Below, one piece after another: positions 11,690 through 24,400 of a stretch of 64,000 bases of DNA. The translations under genes were made by a program, and so were the position numbers. The notes under the pieces were generated by a model that did no database searches, was not told the origin of the DNA, and saw only the letters and a list, made by a program, of their open reading frames with translations. This DNA comes from Holothuria scabra (Eukaryota > Echinodermata > Holothuroidea > Aspidochirotida > Holothuriidae). The DNA is taken from contig CM074189.1 in assembly GCA_037179385.1 (NCBI GenBank), positions 19,761,020 to 19,825,019 on the forward strand, read 5' to 3'. Positions within the stretch are counted from its first letter, which is position 1, and each line of letters starts with the position of its first letter.

Positions 11690-14600
11690 CAGTTCGGGAG
11701 ATAACCGCTTTCGGGGGGAAAATGGTCTTCACCCTAATCGGGGGAAAATCCTGCCATGGGTGACACCATTTTCAAATTTCTCCCAGTGATGCTTTGTGAT
11801 TCTACCAACGGAGACGAACGTTCAAAATACTTGGGAATTTTCATCGATCCTAGGACACAGAAATTTTGACATATTTGGAAAGTTTGTTACGAGGAGACCA
11901 AAAAACAGGTTCATGTTTGGTAGTTCACCGCACAAAGACGGTGTAGATAGTTATATTGAGTTTTACCGCACAAAGACGGTGTAGATAGTTAGATTGAGTT
12001 TCACCACACAAAGACGGTGTAGATAGTTAGATTGAGTTTTACGGTACAAAGACGGTGTAGATAGTTAGATTGAGTTTTACGGCACAAAGACGGTGTAGAT
12101 AGTTAGGTTGAGTTTTACGGCACAAAGACGGTGTAGGTAGTTAGATTGAGTTTTACGGCACAAAGACGGTGTAGATAGTTAGATTGAATTTTACGGCACA
12201 AAGACGGTGTAGATAGTTAGATTGAGTTTTACCGCACAAAGACGGTGTAGAAAGTTAGATTGAGTTTTACGGCACAAAGACGGTGTAGATAGTTAGATTG
12301 AGTTTTACCGCACAAAGACGGTGTAGATAGTTAGATTGAGTTTTACGGCACAAAGACGGTGTAGATAGTTAGATTGAGTTTAACGGCACAAAGACGGTGT
12401 AGATAGTTAGATTGAGTTTTACCGCACAAAGACGGTGTAGATAGTTAGATTGAGTTTTACGGCACAAAGACGGTGTAGATAGTTAGATTGAGTTTTACGG
12501 CACAAAGACGGTGTAGATAGTTAGATTGAGTTTTACGGCACAAAGACGGTGTAGATAGTTAGATTGAGTTTTACGGCACAAAGACGGTGTAGATAGTTAG
12601 ATTGAGTTTTACGGCACAAAGACGGTGTAGATAGTTAGATTGAGTTTTACGGCACAAAGACGGTGTAGATAGTTAGATTGAGTTTTACGGCACAAAGACG
12701 GTGTAGATAGTTAGATTGAGTTTTACGGCACAAAGACGGTGTAGATAGTTAGATTGAGTTTTACGGCACAAAGACGGTGTAGATAGTTAGATTGAGTTTT
12801 ACGGCACAAAGACGGTGTAGATAGTTAGATTGAGTTTTACGGCACAAAGACGGTGTAGATAGTTAGATTGAGTTTTACGGCACAAAGACGGTGTAGATAG
12901 TTAGATTGAGTTTTACGGCACAAAGACGGTGTAGATAGTTAGATTGAGTTTTACGGCACAAAGACGGTGTAGATAGTTAGATTGAGTTTTACGGCACAAA
13001 GACGGTGTAGATAGTTAGATTGAGTTTTACGGCACAAAGACGGTGTAGATAGTTAGATTGAGTTTTACGGCACAAAGACGGTGTAGATAGTTAGATTGAG
13101 TTTTACGGCACAAAGACGGTGTAGATAGTTAGATTGAGTTTTACGGCACAAAGACGGTGTAGATAGTTAGATTGAGTTTTACGGCACAAAGACGGTGTAG
13201 ATAGTTAGATTGAGTTTTACGGCACAAAGACGGTGTAGATAGTTAGATTGAGTTTTACGGCACAAAGACGGTGTAGATAGTTAGATTGAGTTTTACGGCA
13301 CAAAGACGGTGTAGATAGTTAGATTGAGTTTTACGGCACAAAGACGGTGTAGATAGTTAGATTGAGTTTTACGGCACAAAGACGGTGTAGATAGTTAGAT
13401 TGAGTTTTACGGCACAAAGACGGTGTAGATAGTTAGATTGAGTTTTACGGCACAAAGACGGTGTAGATAGTTAGATTGAGTTTTACGGCACAAAGACGGT
13501 GTAGATAGTTAGATTGAGTTTTACGGCACAAAGACGGTGTAGATAGTTAGATTGAGTTTTACGGCACAAAGACGGTGTAGATAGTTAGATTGAGTTTTAC
13601 GGCACAAAGACGGTGTAGATAGTTAGATTGAGTTTTACGGCACAAAGACGGTGTAGATAGTTAGATTGAGTTTTACGGCACAAAGACGGTGTAGATAGTT
13701 AGATTGAGTTTTACGGCACAAAGACGGTGTAGATAGTTAGATTGAGTTTTACGGCACAAAGACGGTGTAGATAGTTAGATTGAGTTTTACGGCACAAAGA
13801 CGGTGTAGATAGTTAGATTGAGTTTTACGGCACAAAGACGGTGTAGATAGTTAGATTGAGTTTTACGGCACAAAGACGGTGTAGATAGTTAGATTGAGTT
13901 TTACGGCACAAAGACGGTGTAGATAGTTAGATTGAGTTTTACGGCACAAAGACGGTGTAGATAGTTAGATTGAGTTTTACGGCACAAAGACGGTGTAGAT
14001 AGTTAGATTGAGTTTTACGGCACAAAGACGGTGTAGATAGTTAGATTGAGTTTTACGGCACAAAGACGGTGTAGATAGTTAGATTGAGTTTTACGGCACA
14101 AAGACGGTGTAGATAGTTAGATTGAGTTTTACGGCACAAAGACGGTGTAGATAGTTAGATTGAGTTTTACGGCACAAAGACGGTGTAGATAGTTAGATTG
14201 AGTTTTACGGCACAAAGACGGTGTAGATAGTTAGATTGAGTTTTACGGCACAAAGACGGTGTAGATAGTTAGATTGAGTTTTACGGCACAAAGACGGTGT
14301 AGATAGTTAGATTGAGTTTTACGGCACAAAGACGGTGTAGATAGTTAGATTGAGTTTTACGGCACAAAGACGGTGTAGATAGTTAGATTGAGTTTTACGG
14401 CACAAAGACGGTGTAGATAGTTAGATTGAGTTTTACGGCACAAAGACGGTGTAGATAGTTAGATTGAGTTTTACGGCACAAAGACGGTGTAGATAGTTAG
14501 ATTGAGTTTTACGGCACAAAGACGGTGTAGATAGTTAGATTGAGTTTTACGGCACAAAGACGGTGTAGATAGTTAGATTGAGTTTTACGGCACAAAGACG

Positions 14601-17464
14601 GTGTAGATAGTTAGATTGAGTTTTACGGCACAAAGACGGTGTAGATAGTTAGATTGAGTTTTACGGCACAAAGACGGTGTAGATAGTTAGATTGAGTTTT
14701 ACGGCACAAAGACGGTGTAGATAGTTAGATTGAGTTTTACGGCACAAAGACGGTGTAGATAGTTAGATTGAGTTTTACGGCACAAAGACGGTGTAGATAG
14801 TTAGATTGAGTTTTACGGCACAAAGACGGTGTAGATAGTTAGATTGAGTTTTACGGCACAAAGACGGTGTAGATAGTTAGATTGAGTTTTACGGCACAAA
14901 GACGGTGTAGATAGTTAGATTGAGTTTTACGGCACAAAGACGGTGTAGATAGTTAGATTGAGTTTTACGGCACAAAGACGGTGTAGATAGTTAGATTGAG
15001 TTTTACGGCACAAAGACGGTGTAGATAGTTAGATTGAGTTTTACGGCACAAAGACGGTGTAGATAGTTAGATTGAGTTTTACGGCACAAAGACGGTGTAG
15101 ATAGTTAGATTGAGTTTTACGGCACAAAGACGGTGTAGATAGTTAGATTGAGTTTTACGGCACAAAGACGGTGTAGATAGTTAGATTGAGTTTTACGGCA
15201 CAAAGACGGTGTAGATAGTTAGATTGAGTTTTACGGCACAAAGACGGTGTAGATAGTTAGATTGAGTTTTACGGCACAAAGACGGTGTAGATAGTTAGAT
15301 TGAGTTTTACGGCACAAAGACGGTGTAGATAGTTAGATTGAGTTTTACGGCACAAAGACGGTGTAGATAGTTAGATTGAGTTTTACGGCACAAAGACGGT
15401 GTAGATAGTTAGATTGAGTTTTACGGCACAAAGACGGTGTAGATAGTTAGATTGAGTTTTACGGCACAAAGACGGTGTAGATAGTTAGATTGAGTTTTAC
15501 GGCACAAAGACGGTGTAGATAGTTAGATTGAGTTTTACGGCACAAAGACGGTGTAGATAGTTAGATTGAGTTTTACGGCACAAAGACGGTGTAGATAGTT
15601 AGATTGAGTTTTACGGCACAAAGACGGTGTAGATAGTTAGATTGAGTTTTACGGCACAAAGACGGTGTAGATAGTTAGATTGAGTTTTACGGCACAAAGA
15701 CGGTGTAGATAGTTAGATTGAGTTTTACGGCACAAAGACGGTGTAGATAGTTAGATTGAGTTTTACGGCACAAAGACGGTGTAGATAGTTAGATTGAGTT
15801 TTACGGCACAAAGACGGTGTAGATAGTTAGATTGAGTTTTACGGCACAAAGACGGTGTAGATAGTTAGATTGAGTTTTACGGCACAAAGACGGTGTAGAT
15901 AGTTAGATTGAGTTTTACGGCACAAAGACGGTGTAGATAGTTAGATTGAGTTTTACGGCACAAAGACGGTGTAGATAGTTAGATTGAGTTTTACGGCACA
16001 AAGACGGTGTAGATAGTTAGATTGAGTTTTACGGCACAAAGACGGTGTAGATAGTTAGATTGAGTTTTACGGCACAAAGACGGTGTAGATAGTTAGATTG
16101 AGTTTTACGGCACAAAGACGGTGTAGATAGTTAGATTGAGTTTTACGGCACAAAGACGGTGTAGATAGTTAGATTGAGTTTTACGGCACAAAGACGGTGT
16201 AGATAGTTAGATTGAGTTTTACGGCACAAAGACGGTGTAGATAGTTAGATTGAGTTTTACGGCACAAAGACGGTGTAGATAGTTAGATTGAGTTTTACGG
16301 CACAAAGACGGTGTAGATAGTTAGATTGAGTTTTACGGCACAAAGACGGTGTAGATAGTTAGATTGAGTTTTACGGCACAAAGACGGTGTAGATAGTTAG
16401 ATTGAGTTTTACGGCACAAAGACGGTGTAGATAGTTAGATTGAGTTTTACGGCACAAAGACGGTGTAGATAGTTAGATTGAGTTTTACGGCACAAAGACG
16501 GTGTAGATAGTTAGACTGAGTTTTACGGCACAAAGACGGTGTAGATAGTAAGATTGAATTTTACGGCACAAAGACGGTGTAGATAGTTAGATTGAGTTTT
16601 ACGGCACAAAGACGGTGTAGATAGTTAGATTGAGTTTTACGGCACAAAGACGGTGTAGATAGTTAGATTGAGTTTTACGGCACAAAGACGGTGTAGATAG
16701 TTAGATTGAGTTTTACGGCACAAAGACGGTGTAGATAGTTAGATTGAGTTTTACGGCACAAAGACGGTGTAGATAGTTAGACTGAGTTTTACGGCACAAA
16801 GACGGTGTAGATAGTAAGATTGAATTTTACGGCACAAAGACGGTGTAGATAGTTAGATTGAGTTTGACCGCACAAAGACGGTGTAGATAGTTAGATTGAG
16901 TTTTACCGCACAAAGACGGTGTAGATAGTTAGATTGAGTTTTACGGCTCAAAGACGGTGTAGATAGTTAGACTGAGTTTTACGGCACAAAGACGGTGTAG
17001 ATAGTTAGATTGAGTTTTACGGCTCAAAGACGGTGTAGATAGTTAGACTGAGTTTTACGGCACAAAGACGGTGTAGATAGATAGATTGAGTTTTACGGCA
17101 CAAAGACGGTGTAGATAGTTAGATTGAGTTTTACGGCACAAAGACGGTGTAGATAGTTAGATTGAGTTTTACGGCACAAAGACGGTGTAGATAGTTAGAT
17201 TGAGTTTTACGGCACAAAGACGGTGGAAGTGACTCGTGACTCCACATTTGTTCATTAACACGTTGTTGAACGTTTCTTGTGATTTCGGTGTGTGCCTGGT
17301 GGTGAACAGTTACCTTGTATTTGAATATATCCACATTTAGAGAACAAAGCGACGACTGTGAAGAGGTACACACTAACGACTCATAAATATTCAGGCTGAA
17401 AAAAATCCCCCGATCAGGTGATTTCTGATTTTCACCCGACTGAAAACGGCTATCTCCCAAACTG
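11690..17464. mobile_element. Non-autonomous TIR transposon (family A) swollen by a minisatellite
   Basis: The left end CAGTTCGGGAGATAACCG is matched by the inverted right end CAGTTTGGGAGATAGCCG, and the similarity runs for about 38 bp. Both sides are flanked by AAAAG, a 5-bp target duplication. The sequence outside the array (11690-11926 and 17226-17464) aligns along its length with the compact 557-bp copy at 53760-54316, and more weakly with 22850-23345. The 5.3-kb difference is the 38-bp array. No transposase is present. Confidence 0.85.
11931..17224 (+). repeat. 38-bp minisatellite, exactly 139 periods
   Basis: The unit begins CACAAAGACGGTGTAGATAG and ends TTAGATTGAGTTTTACGG. The first CACAAAGA starts at 11931 and the last at 17213, a distance of 5,282 bp or 38 x 139, so the array holds no net insertion or deletion. 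The central part (about 12.45-16.5 kb) looks identical from unit to unit. Variants (CCGCACAAAG, ACTGAG, ATAGTAAG, GGCTCAAAG) are confined to the first dozen and last couple of dozen units. A pair of adjacent variants recurs exactly 266 bp (seven units) apart, at 16511 and 16777. All frames contain stops, so it is non-coding. Confidence 0.97.
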
Positions 17465-17596
17465 AAAAGTCCGAATTGCCCATTCGCTCAACGAACGGGT
17501 AACCCTAACTACCGTTCAGTAAAAAAAAATCATTAAAAAAAAGAAAAACAATACCTTAAACCCATTCAATCGTTACTCTTGTTAGTGCTTGGCAAG

Positions 17597-17818
17597 TATA
17601 GAGGCTTTGCAATAACGTCACGGAACCGCCATGCTGGAGGACATTTATGCCAAATACACGTGGTTTTGTGCCGAACGCACTGCACAGTGTGGACTGTGAT
17701 ATGCACGGTGTGTACGAATTCAACGAGCACGCGCGTCCCGTATGGTTTACTACGTAGTTACAAGTACTCCAACATGGCCGCCGGAGAGAATTATGACGTC
17801 ATGTGAAAAGCCTCTATA
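17597..17818. mobile_element. MITE with TATAGAGGCTTT ends and internal CRE
   Basis: The left end TATAGAGGCTTT and the inverted right end TATAGAGGCTTT match exactly, and imperfect inverted similarity continues to the CCATG(C/T)TGGAG motif about 50 bp in. The right arm contains TGACGTCA (17794). There is no coding content. Confidence 0.75.
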
Positions 17819-18259
17819 AAGAATAGAAATATCGAGTGAGAACATGGTTTGAGTAGACATTTATTTCACCCATTTATACGCTGCATGTATTTAATCTTAC
17901 ATGTGTTAAAAAGAGCGGGCATGCAATGCAAATAACAATGATTCAGTATGATGAGGAAACGCCAGTCAGTACTGATTCCAATCCCCCGTCCTTCGTGAAA
18001 GACCTTCGCTTAGTTTTCTGAAACGAAACAGATTCAATAACTGTTAACTCAAGAAACTTTTACGTGAGTACGGAGGCTTCGACTGAAATTATTGTCTTGA
18101 AATATGATAACATGAAAAAGACGTATCTGAAAACTTTTGCTTGAAGACCATCTGCCCAAAAGAGAAATATTGCGACTGTTCAACTCAAGACACCTTAGGC
18201 CTACAGCTCTTCTCGAGTGCTACCCCAGGCTGACATTTTGATTGGCTTGGAATTAATCT

Positions 18260-18365
18260 TTTTCTAAAATCCTCCCGACCCTCTGACAAGGACCGTTCGG
18301 CGAAACCAAACTCACTGCTTCCCGGAGAAGCTATTACGTCCACTGAAGGACAACACTTGGCCTGT
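18260..18365 (+). repeat. Dispersed repeat family H, copy 1
   Basis: Shares TCCTCCCGACCCTCTG, CCGTTCGGCGAAACCAAAC and GAAGCTATTACGTCCACTG with the copy at 32700-32818. A shorter copy is at 55345-55415. About 105 bp, non-coding, class unknown. Confidence 0.7.
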
Positions 18366-18531
18366 AATTAATCTGAGACAAATGAACTGCTAAGCTACTT
18401 ACTCAGTAATAGTTCTAAAAGATATCTTTCTTTCTCCGATACGTTTGCATGTTGCATTTCTGTAACAATTCAAATGACGCCATATATAAACGACAAAGCA
18501 TGAAAACGGCCAGCGTTGTTTTGTGCGGTGT

Positions 18532-18746
18532 CCTCTAGCAGGGGCCGCGGAGCCAATTTTGAAGTGCGGGGGCTAATCATCGAAGCGGCCCAACATGTTT
18601 AATAAAATAAATGCAGTATAAGGCGGCCCAAAATGCAGATTGAGGCGGCCCAAAATGTCCACAGCAAAAAAAAAAAAAAAAAAAAAGAGCAGGGACTAAA
18701 GCCCCCCTAGCTCCCCCCCCCCCCCGTCTCCGCCGTGCCTGCTAGA
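18532..18746. mobile_element. Fold-back MITE-like element with CTAGCAGG ends
   Basis: The ends CTAGCAGGGGCCGCGGAG and (inverted) CTAGCAGGCACGGCGGAG form an 18-bp imperfect TIR. The interior has three GCGGCCCAA(C/A)ATG units, a 22-base A run and a C run. No target duplication was confirmed. Confidence 0.55.
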
Positions 18747-19041
18747 ACAAATGGATCGTGTACAAACTTTGACCTTTTGTTCAAGCTAACTTTAGACGAA
18801 TCCGGAGAGCAAGTGATGATCTGATTTTTGTCGGCTGTAACTGGGGTCTATCACCTTTTAATCTTTCAACTTTCTTGCTTACATGTATCATGGATGCATG
18901 CACACTAAATTGTACATTGATTCCCTCAGTTTCACTGAATATGAGGGTTTGAAATTCACAATAAATGAAGAGGATTTAAGATGGACCCCACTCATGGCCT
19001 TCTATAGTCATTAAACACATGCTCTGATCGGATTCGTCTAT

Positions 19042-19226
19042 GGAGTGCTTTCACTGACGTCACATGCCTCGCCTCTTTTAACGGACAAACACTTGTGCTA
19101 GGTGATGTAGCTAGCTGAGAAGCAGCTGAAGACCCACGTGTCGGACCGGAGCACTAAAACACTGTTGATTCTTGCGCGGGAGTGGGCACGGCTTACCAAA
19201 TGTGACGTCATGTAAAAGCCGACTCC
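19042..19226. mobile_element. MITE-like inverted repeat with a CRE in each arm
   Basis: The left arm reads GGAGTGCTTTCACTGACGTC and the inverted right arm has GGAGTCGGCTTTTACATGACG. Each arm holds a perfect TGACGTCA (19055 and 19203). It is related in layout to the element at 17597-17818. Exact ends are uncertain. Confidence 0.5.
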
Positions 19227-19394
19227 CTGTAGGTAGCCTTGGTTAGCTCGTGTACGTAGCCTACATATAGAACTCGATATATTGATGACACACTGACGCC
19301 ATGTTTGGAGGAAAAGAAATGCACTTCACGGCGTATAATTTGCCTTACACGTGTATAAGACGGCAGGGAGTTGACAACTCTCTGATTAGACTTA

Positions 19395-19690
19395 AGCCGC
19401 GCCGCACTACAACGAATTTGGATTGAATCGGATTTCGATCCCACTTTTGAGAGATTTTGTTAATTTAAAATCATCTCTATCTCTAGTCGGAAAGAGCCAA
19501 AAAATTTGTCATCCAGTGTAAATATATGATTTGCATCTGATGTCTATGAGAATAAAATGCTTACTGATTTTTTCGAAACATCACACCAACAGAAATTTTT
19601 TATCGGACAGCGTAGTCCGATAAAACCCCTCTATCGATTTGACTTTGCGGAATAATTTACATAAATTTAATTTTCATTATCCTTGGGTTC
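19395..19690 (+). mobile_element. Dispersed element family F, copy 1
   Basis: Shares with 46190-46440 the order CACTACAACGAATTTG / TTTGTCATCCAGTGTA / TTTGCATCTGATGTCTATGA / TCCGATAAAA / GAAATAATTTACATT-like end. It contains the near-palindrome TATCGGAC..GTCCGATA near 19602. A better-delimited relative at 52129-52535 has TIRs, so the family is probably a MITE. Confidence 0.65.
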
Positions 19691-19699
19691 AACTCATGG

Positions 19700-20880
19700 C
19701 GCATAGCGCTGTGCTAAGCATGCTTAAGCTTAATAAGAACGAAGTTTAACCCTTACATAATCTACGATTGTAAACAGGTTTTTTTTTTTTTTTTAGAACG
19801 ACACTTTAAACCCCCTACAAATAATGTTAAATTAAAGGAATTAAAGAAATCCTTTTACTTTAACGCAACTGGCAATTGTCATAATCCACGGCACTTAAGC
19901 TAACTTATAATATGAACTTGCCTTAAATTTGAACGGCAATTGATTTACTGCTATATAAAATGAATTTTCCCGAAGATCTTGCAGCGGCTAATACCGAGCT
20001 TCTGTGACGATTGGAAGCTATGCTTACTAAAGCGAAAACTCGACTGGCTTCACAAGAAGCTTTTTCATTTGATATTTTTGAACTTTTCTATCATGAGACA
20101 AATTGATTATTTATTCTAACCCATTCCATTACGGTTTACTACTGATGTAGATTTGCCATTGCCTGAGCCGAAACAGCAGAACAGTGTATTCATAACGCCC
20201 AAACGAAGAATAATCAACCCCGGCAAGAAATTATTTTGAAAAAAAAAATGCTCTTCAAGCCTTTCGATGAAATCACGTACAGTATGATGATTTCAGGCAC
20301 GGATCCAGACATTCCAAGGGGGGGGGGGGGCTAACCTAAGATAAAACAGGGACACTGCTAATTTTTCGTATGTTTTACTGATGATGTGTCGAAAAGGGGA
20401 GGACTGAGGCCGGGAAAAAAACCCCACGGATCAGCGCCTGTGATTTCGGGCATTTCCTTCCATATGTGCAAGGTTCGTCGACGAACCATGTGACGACAGA
20501 TAGCGCCCCCAACCCCTTTCTTGATTTAGTGAGTCTGGCTCTAGGCGCAGGTTTATGTACTATTGAGCCATTATAGCTACTATCAATGCTGAAAAGATAC
20601 GGGAAAATCACTGATGTAGCAGACGACATGAAACAATGTTTTTAGTGCCTATTCCTTTTAATCTTATTTTCCGCTGAGTAAGTTCGAAGAAAAAAAAGGA
20701 AAGGGGTAATAAAAGAAAAATAAGTTCGACCTTTGCTGTAAAATCGTACATTCAAGGGTTTTTTTCTTTCTTGTCCTTTCAGAGTATTAGCTTTATGATC
20801 AGAGCAGAGCAAAACAACCATCAAAGGGATCAGGAGGACACGACAAAAGACTTAATGAGGTGTAGCAATTTTGGAAGCAA
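19700..20880. other. Non-coding stretch with homopolymer runs
   Basis: Contains a T16 run near 19780, a G12 run near 20319 and two short ORFs on the minus strand (20375-20629, 20642-20824) without splice sites or recognisable motifs. If the hevein-like gene continues downstream of 21315, a terminal exon could lie here, but I could not identify one. Confidence 0.4.
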
Positions 20881-20886
20881 AAATAT

Positions 20887-21158
20887 CCCAGGGGAAAATC
20901 AGTTGCGATCGTTACAATTCCAACAGGTTTGAACAGGTACTATCAGGTATTAACAGGCAATATTCCAATTACCTGTTGGGGTGATCGACGGAAGTCAACA
21001 GTCGTCAACAGGTAACACCGAAAAAGCTATAACAGGTTCCTGTTGGTACCTGTTAAAATCCTGATAACACCGGTTGATTTTGTTTCCAAGTACCGGGTGT
21101 ACCTGTTGTACCTGTTAAAACCTGTTCAAAGGTTCCAAGTGGAATTTTCTCCTCTGAG
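20887..21158. mobile_element. Fold-back element rich in AACAGGT/ACCTGTT
   Basis: The left part (CCCAGGGGAAAATC... AACAGGTTTGAACAGG) and the inverted right part (CTCAGAGGAGAAAATTCCAC... AACAGGTTTTAACAGG) are imperfect inverted copies. Inside are about ten AACAGGT or ACCTGTT units in both orientations. It has no ORF. It is probably a MITE with sub-terminal transposase-site-like repeats; that class is inferred. Confidence 0.6.
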
Positions 21159-21314
21159 TCGTCTATGTGTTTAAAGATACAAGGCTTGAACATAAACATC
21201 TTGGTAAGAGAAATGTTGTTATCATTATGGGTTTATTTCATTCTTGGAAATAGAATAGGCTCGATTTCTCCTTTTTCATCTATTCAGATTATGATTAAAA
21301 CATTGGTCTCTTAC

Positions 21315-21485
21315 CACGAAAGTCGACGCAGCCATCACATGCACAATAGTCAAGGCCGTTCCCACACCATCCGTACGATGAACAACAAGGTCCCGCAGAG
21401 CCGGGGTCACACTGACCAGGTTGTCCATTTTTTAGTAAAAAGCCATTGCCGCATTTTCCATCTGATCTCACCCCTCGTTCCAACT
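21315..21485 (-). CDS. Hevein-like gene exon 5: domain 5
   Basis: Acceptor TTTTTTTCAG|AGTTGG and donor CGTG|GTAAGA; 171 bp, phase 1-1. The core is CCSSYGWCGNGLDYC. Its linker (LERGVRSDGKCG) nearly matches that of exon 4 (LEKGVRSDGRCG), pointing to recent tandem exon duplication. No following exon was found. Confidence 0.9.
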
Positions 21486-24400
21486 CTGAAAAAAATTTTG
21501 GACGGCTGAACTTTTTTGGTTTGCCCTAAATTATACACTGTCAACTGGAATGACTTTTGTATATTTCGGAGTTTTGAAATAAAACCACATAAAATTGATA
21601 TATAACGTATAATTTCTGATCTACAACAAACAAATGAACTTTACTTTGAATAGACTATAGGCTAGGCGTAAGTAGCCTACTATGTTACAGCTACGGTTCA
21701 CTATTTCATGTTGTTAACAGCCATATTAATGTTGCTCCATTTACGATGCATTTTATCGTAGACATTTCCAAATGTGCAAAAGCTCTCACTTTCCACTTCC
21801 TACTAATAAGGTTTACGAAAGTGTATAATGCCGTACATTCGAGTTAGTTAGTTAGATGGGGTTTTACGGCCCAGTTTCCAACCTATTGGTTCAAGTCGAG
21901 CCGGCCACGGCCTTTTTTCTAGTTGTGGCTCACTGGCTTGTTTTCCCGACTCCATTGCTTATGCGGAGCATCACGCACTATTAACGGCACTGGTTCCTTT
22001 TTTAAAGTCTTTGGTATGACTCGACCTGGGAAGCGAACCCGGGCCTTCCGCGTGTCAGTGAGAGGCGGATGCTCTACCGTTAGACCAAACACGCCGTACA
22101 TTCGAAGTTGTTAGAGTAACTGTCACACTTCTAACTGGTATCGGAAGCAAGGAAATTTAGTTTTTAGAGAATGATTAATATTTGGCAGGACTGCTTTCAT
22201 TACAAAAGATTTTATCATCTATGTGTGTTGCTGTAGTAAGTAAAGTTTGAAGTCAGAATACTTACATTTTGAACATAACCCTTTTCTGTTTTGTATTCTT
22301 GTGTTTATTAAAGAATTTATACTTAGTCAAAAGATAACTTAATACATTTTACAAAATTTTTCAATACATGTTCATTTGTTAAGTAAGTTTCTCACCAAGA
22401 TAGTCGATACATCCGTCACAACCGCAATACTCAGGACCTTTTCCACAATATCCATACTGTGAGCAACATGGGCCTGCTGAGTCAGGGTCGCATTTACTCG
22501 GTTGTCCATTTTTGAGGGGGAATCTACTACCGCATCGTCCGTCACTTCTTACCCCCTTTTCTAATTCTGAGAACGAATGTCACATAGTTCAAGTTACTAA
22601 AGGTATGACACATAATGCGAAGTTTCATCTTACTTCTCTAAATGCATAACAATTCAATCATAGATGGTGAAAAAAATAATTACTTACAAAATCTGAATTT
22701 CAGGTAAAGTGGATATTATTCAAAAATCATATGTCCTAAAAAATAAGGTGACCAGACAAAATGTAATCATGAAAATGTATCAGAGTGGCAATTTATCATC
22801 TAGAATATAAATATCATTCACATGCAGAAAATTGTCTATTAAGCGTTGAGGTGTGACCTCTGAAGAGTGAAAATGAATTTTCTACCGTTTTGAGGGAATT
22901 GGCCACAGGTTGCACCATAATGCATTGCCACTCTACAACGCAACTTTGAAGTTGACCAAAGTTCAAAATACTGCAGGGAAATTTTCATCGTTTTCTAAAA
23001 AATAGAAATTCTGGCTTATTTATAAAGCCGGATTCATTCTGTTTGGTAGTATATATACCCCGCTAGCTTTGAGATATCGAGCAATTTTGCAACTTTCTTT
23101 GTCCTGCGGCTAAATTAAGACTCAAGATAGCCACAACTTTTGTGAACAGTTTTACACTTAAAGGTATATTAGTAAATCGTGTCAGCACTCATGCTCACTA
23201 ACAAATTGGTGAAAGCTCAGTGTAGTCTCGTTCCATGGGGGTAAACAGTTATGTTTTACATAGATAAAAACACATTTTTAACAGATCGAAGACTTCGAAG
23301 AGGTACACGCTAAGAGGTCATTTTTATACATGATGGACAACCTTGTATAAGGTTGCCCAGACTTGATCAGATTTGGTTTCGTTGGGTATCCTCCTGTTAA
23401 TGTTATTACATTTAAAATCTGAATATGTAAGAGTGGAACGAGGGCTTCAAAATTAAAAAAAAAAAAAAACTGTCAAGAGCGAATACTTAAACAAGGCAGT
23501 CAACTAGGGGCGATGCTAGTGATTCACAAAGCATTCCCTAATTGGCTAACGATAACTCTAATAAAATCGATTCAATGCAATGACAACAACCAATCAAGAT
23601 ACACTTTGTTTAACAGTGCACATCAACCCGTCAACTACACTAGTCCATATTGTGGTGACGGAATTTCCCTTTTTTTTTGGTCGACAATAACAGACTAAGC
23701 CACGATATCTTATATCTCACCAGAATAGTCGATGCAGCCGTCACATGTACAATGGTCAGCACTACCTCCACACCATCCCCAAGCTGAGCAACAAGAAGCT
23801 TCCGTGTTGGGATTACATTTACCCGGTTGTCCATTACTGGCGAGATTCGAGGGTCCACATTTTCCATCACCTCTCACACCTCGTTCTATATCTGGAAATC
23901 AAATATGTAACTGGATTTGCTGTATACGAGGCACATAACATGAACCAGCTTAGTAACTGAAAAACCCCTTCTAATTCGCAGTCCATGAGGAAGTTTTTGC
24001 CAAAATTCCAAAGAATTCCATGATGGTTGGTAAAAAGTATACAAAATCTTTGTCATATTCGTTTAACTTTCATTTTCCACAGATTTTTTTTCAATATTTT
24101 AAATGAGCCCCAATGATTAAAGGTGTCAGTAGTGTTCACTGTCTCTCTTTAAAAATGATACTCGCATAACTCTTTTTGCGAAACATTACTAAGAAGGCAA
24201 AGTAATCGTTTACAACTCACGCACGGAGGTTTCAAACCTGGAGAGAGCACATTTGACAACAGTTTTCAATAAGGTATCAGAGAGTTTTGAATTAGGTATT
24301 AAATTCGCTGTGTTTTGTTTTGGACGCCGTGTGAAAGCACTTATTCCTCCAAAATGACGTCACCACTGGCGTAATTTTGGAATAATGGCAATGTACGTGG

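Noticed and set aside
11931..17224. CRISPR-like or protein-coding tandem array
   Set aside because: Units are contiguous 38-mers without unique spacers, every frame has stops, and the context is eukaryotic.
22012..22090. Functional tRNA gene on the minus strand
   Set aside because: The A- and B-box-like segments are continuous with the SINE body and there is no proper acceptor stem, so it is the SINE head.
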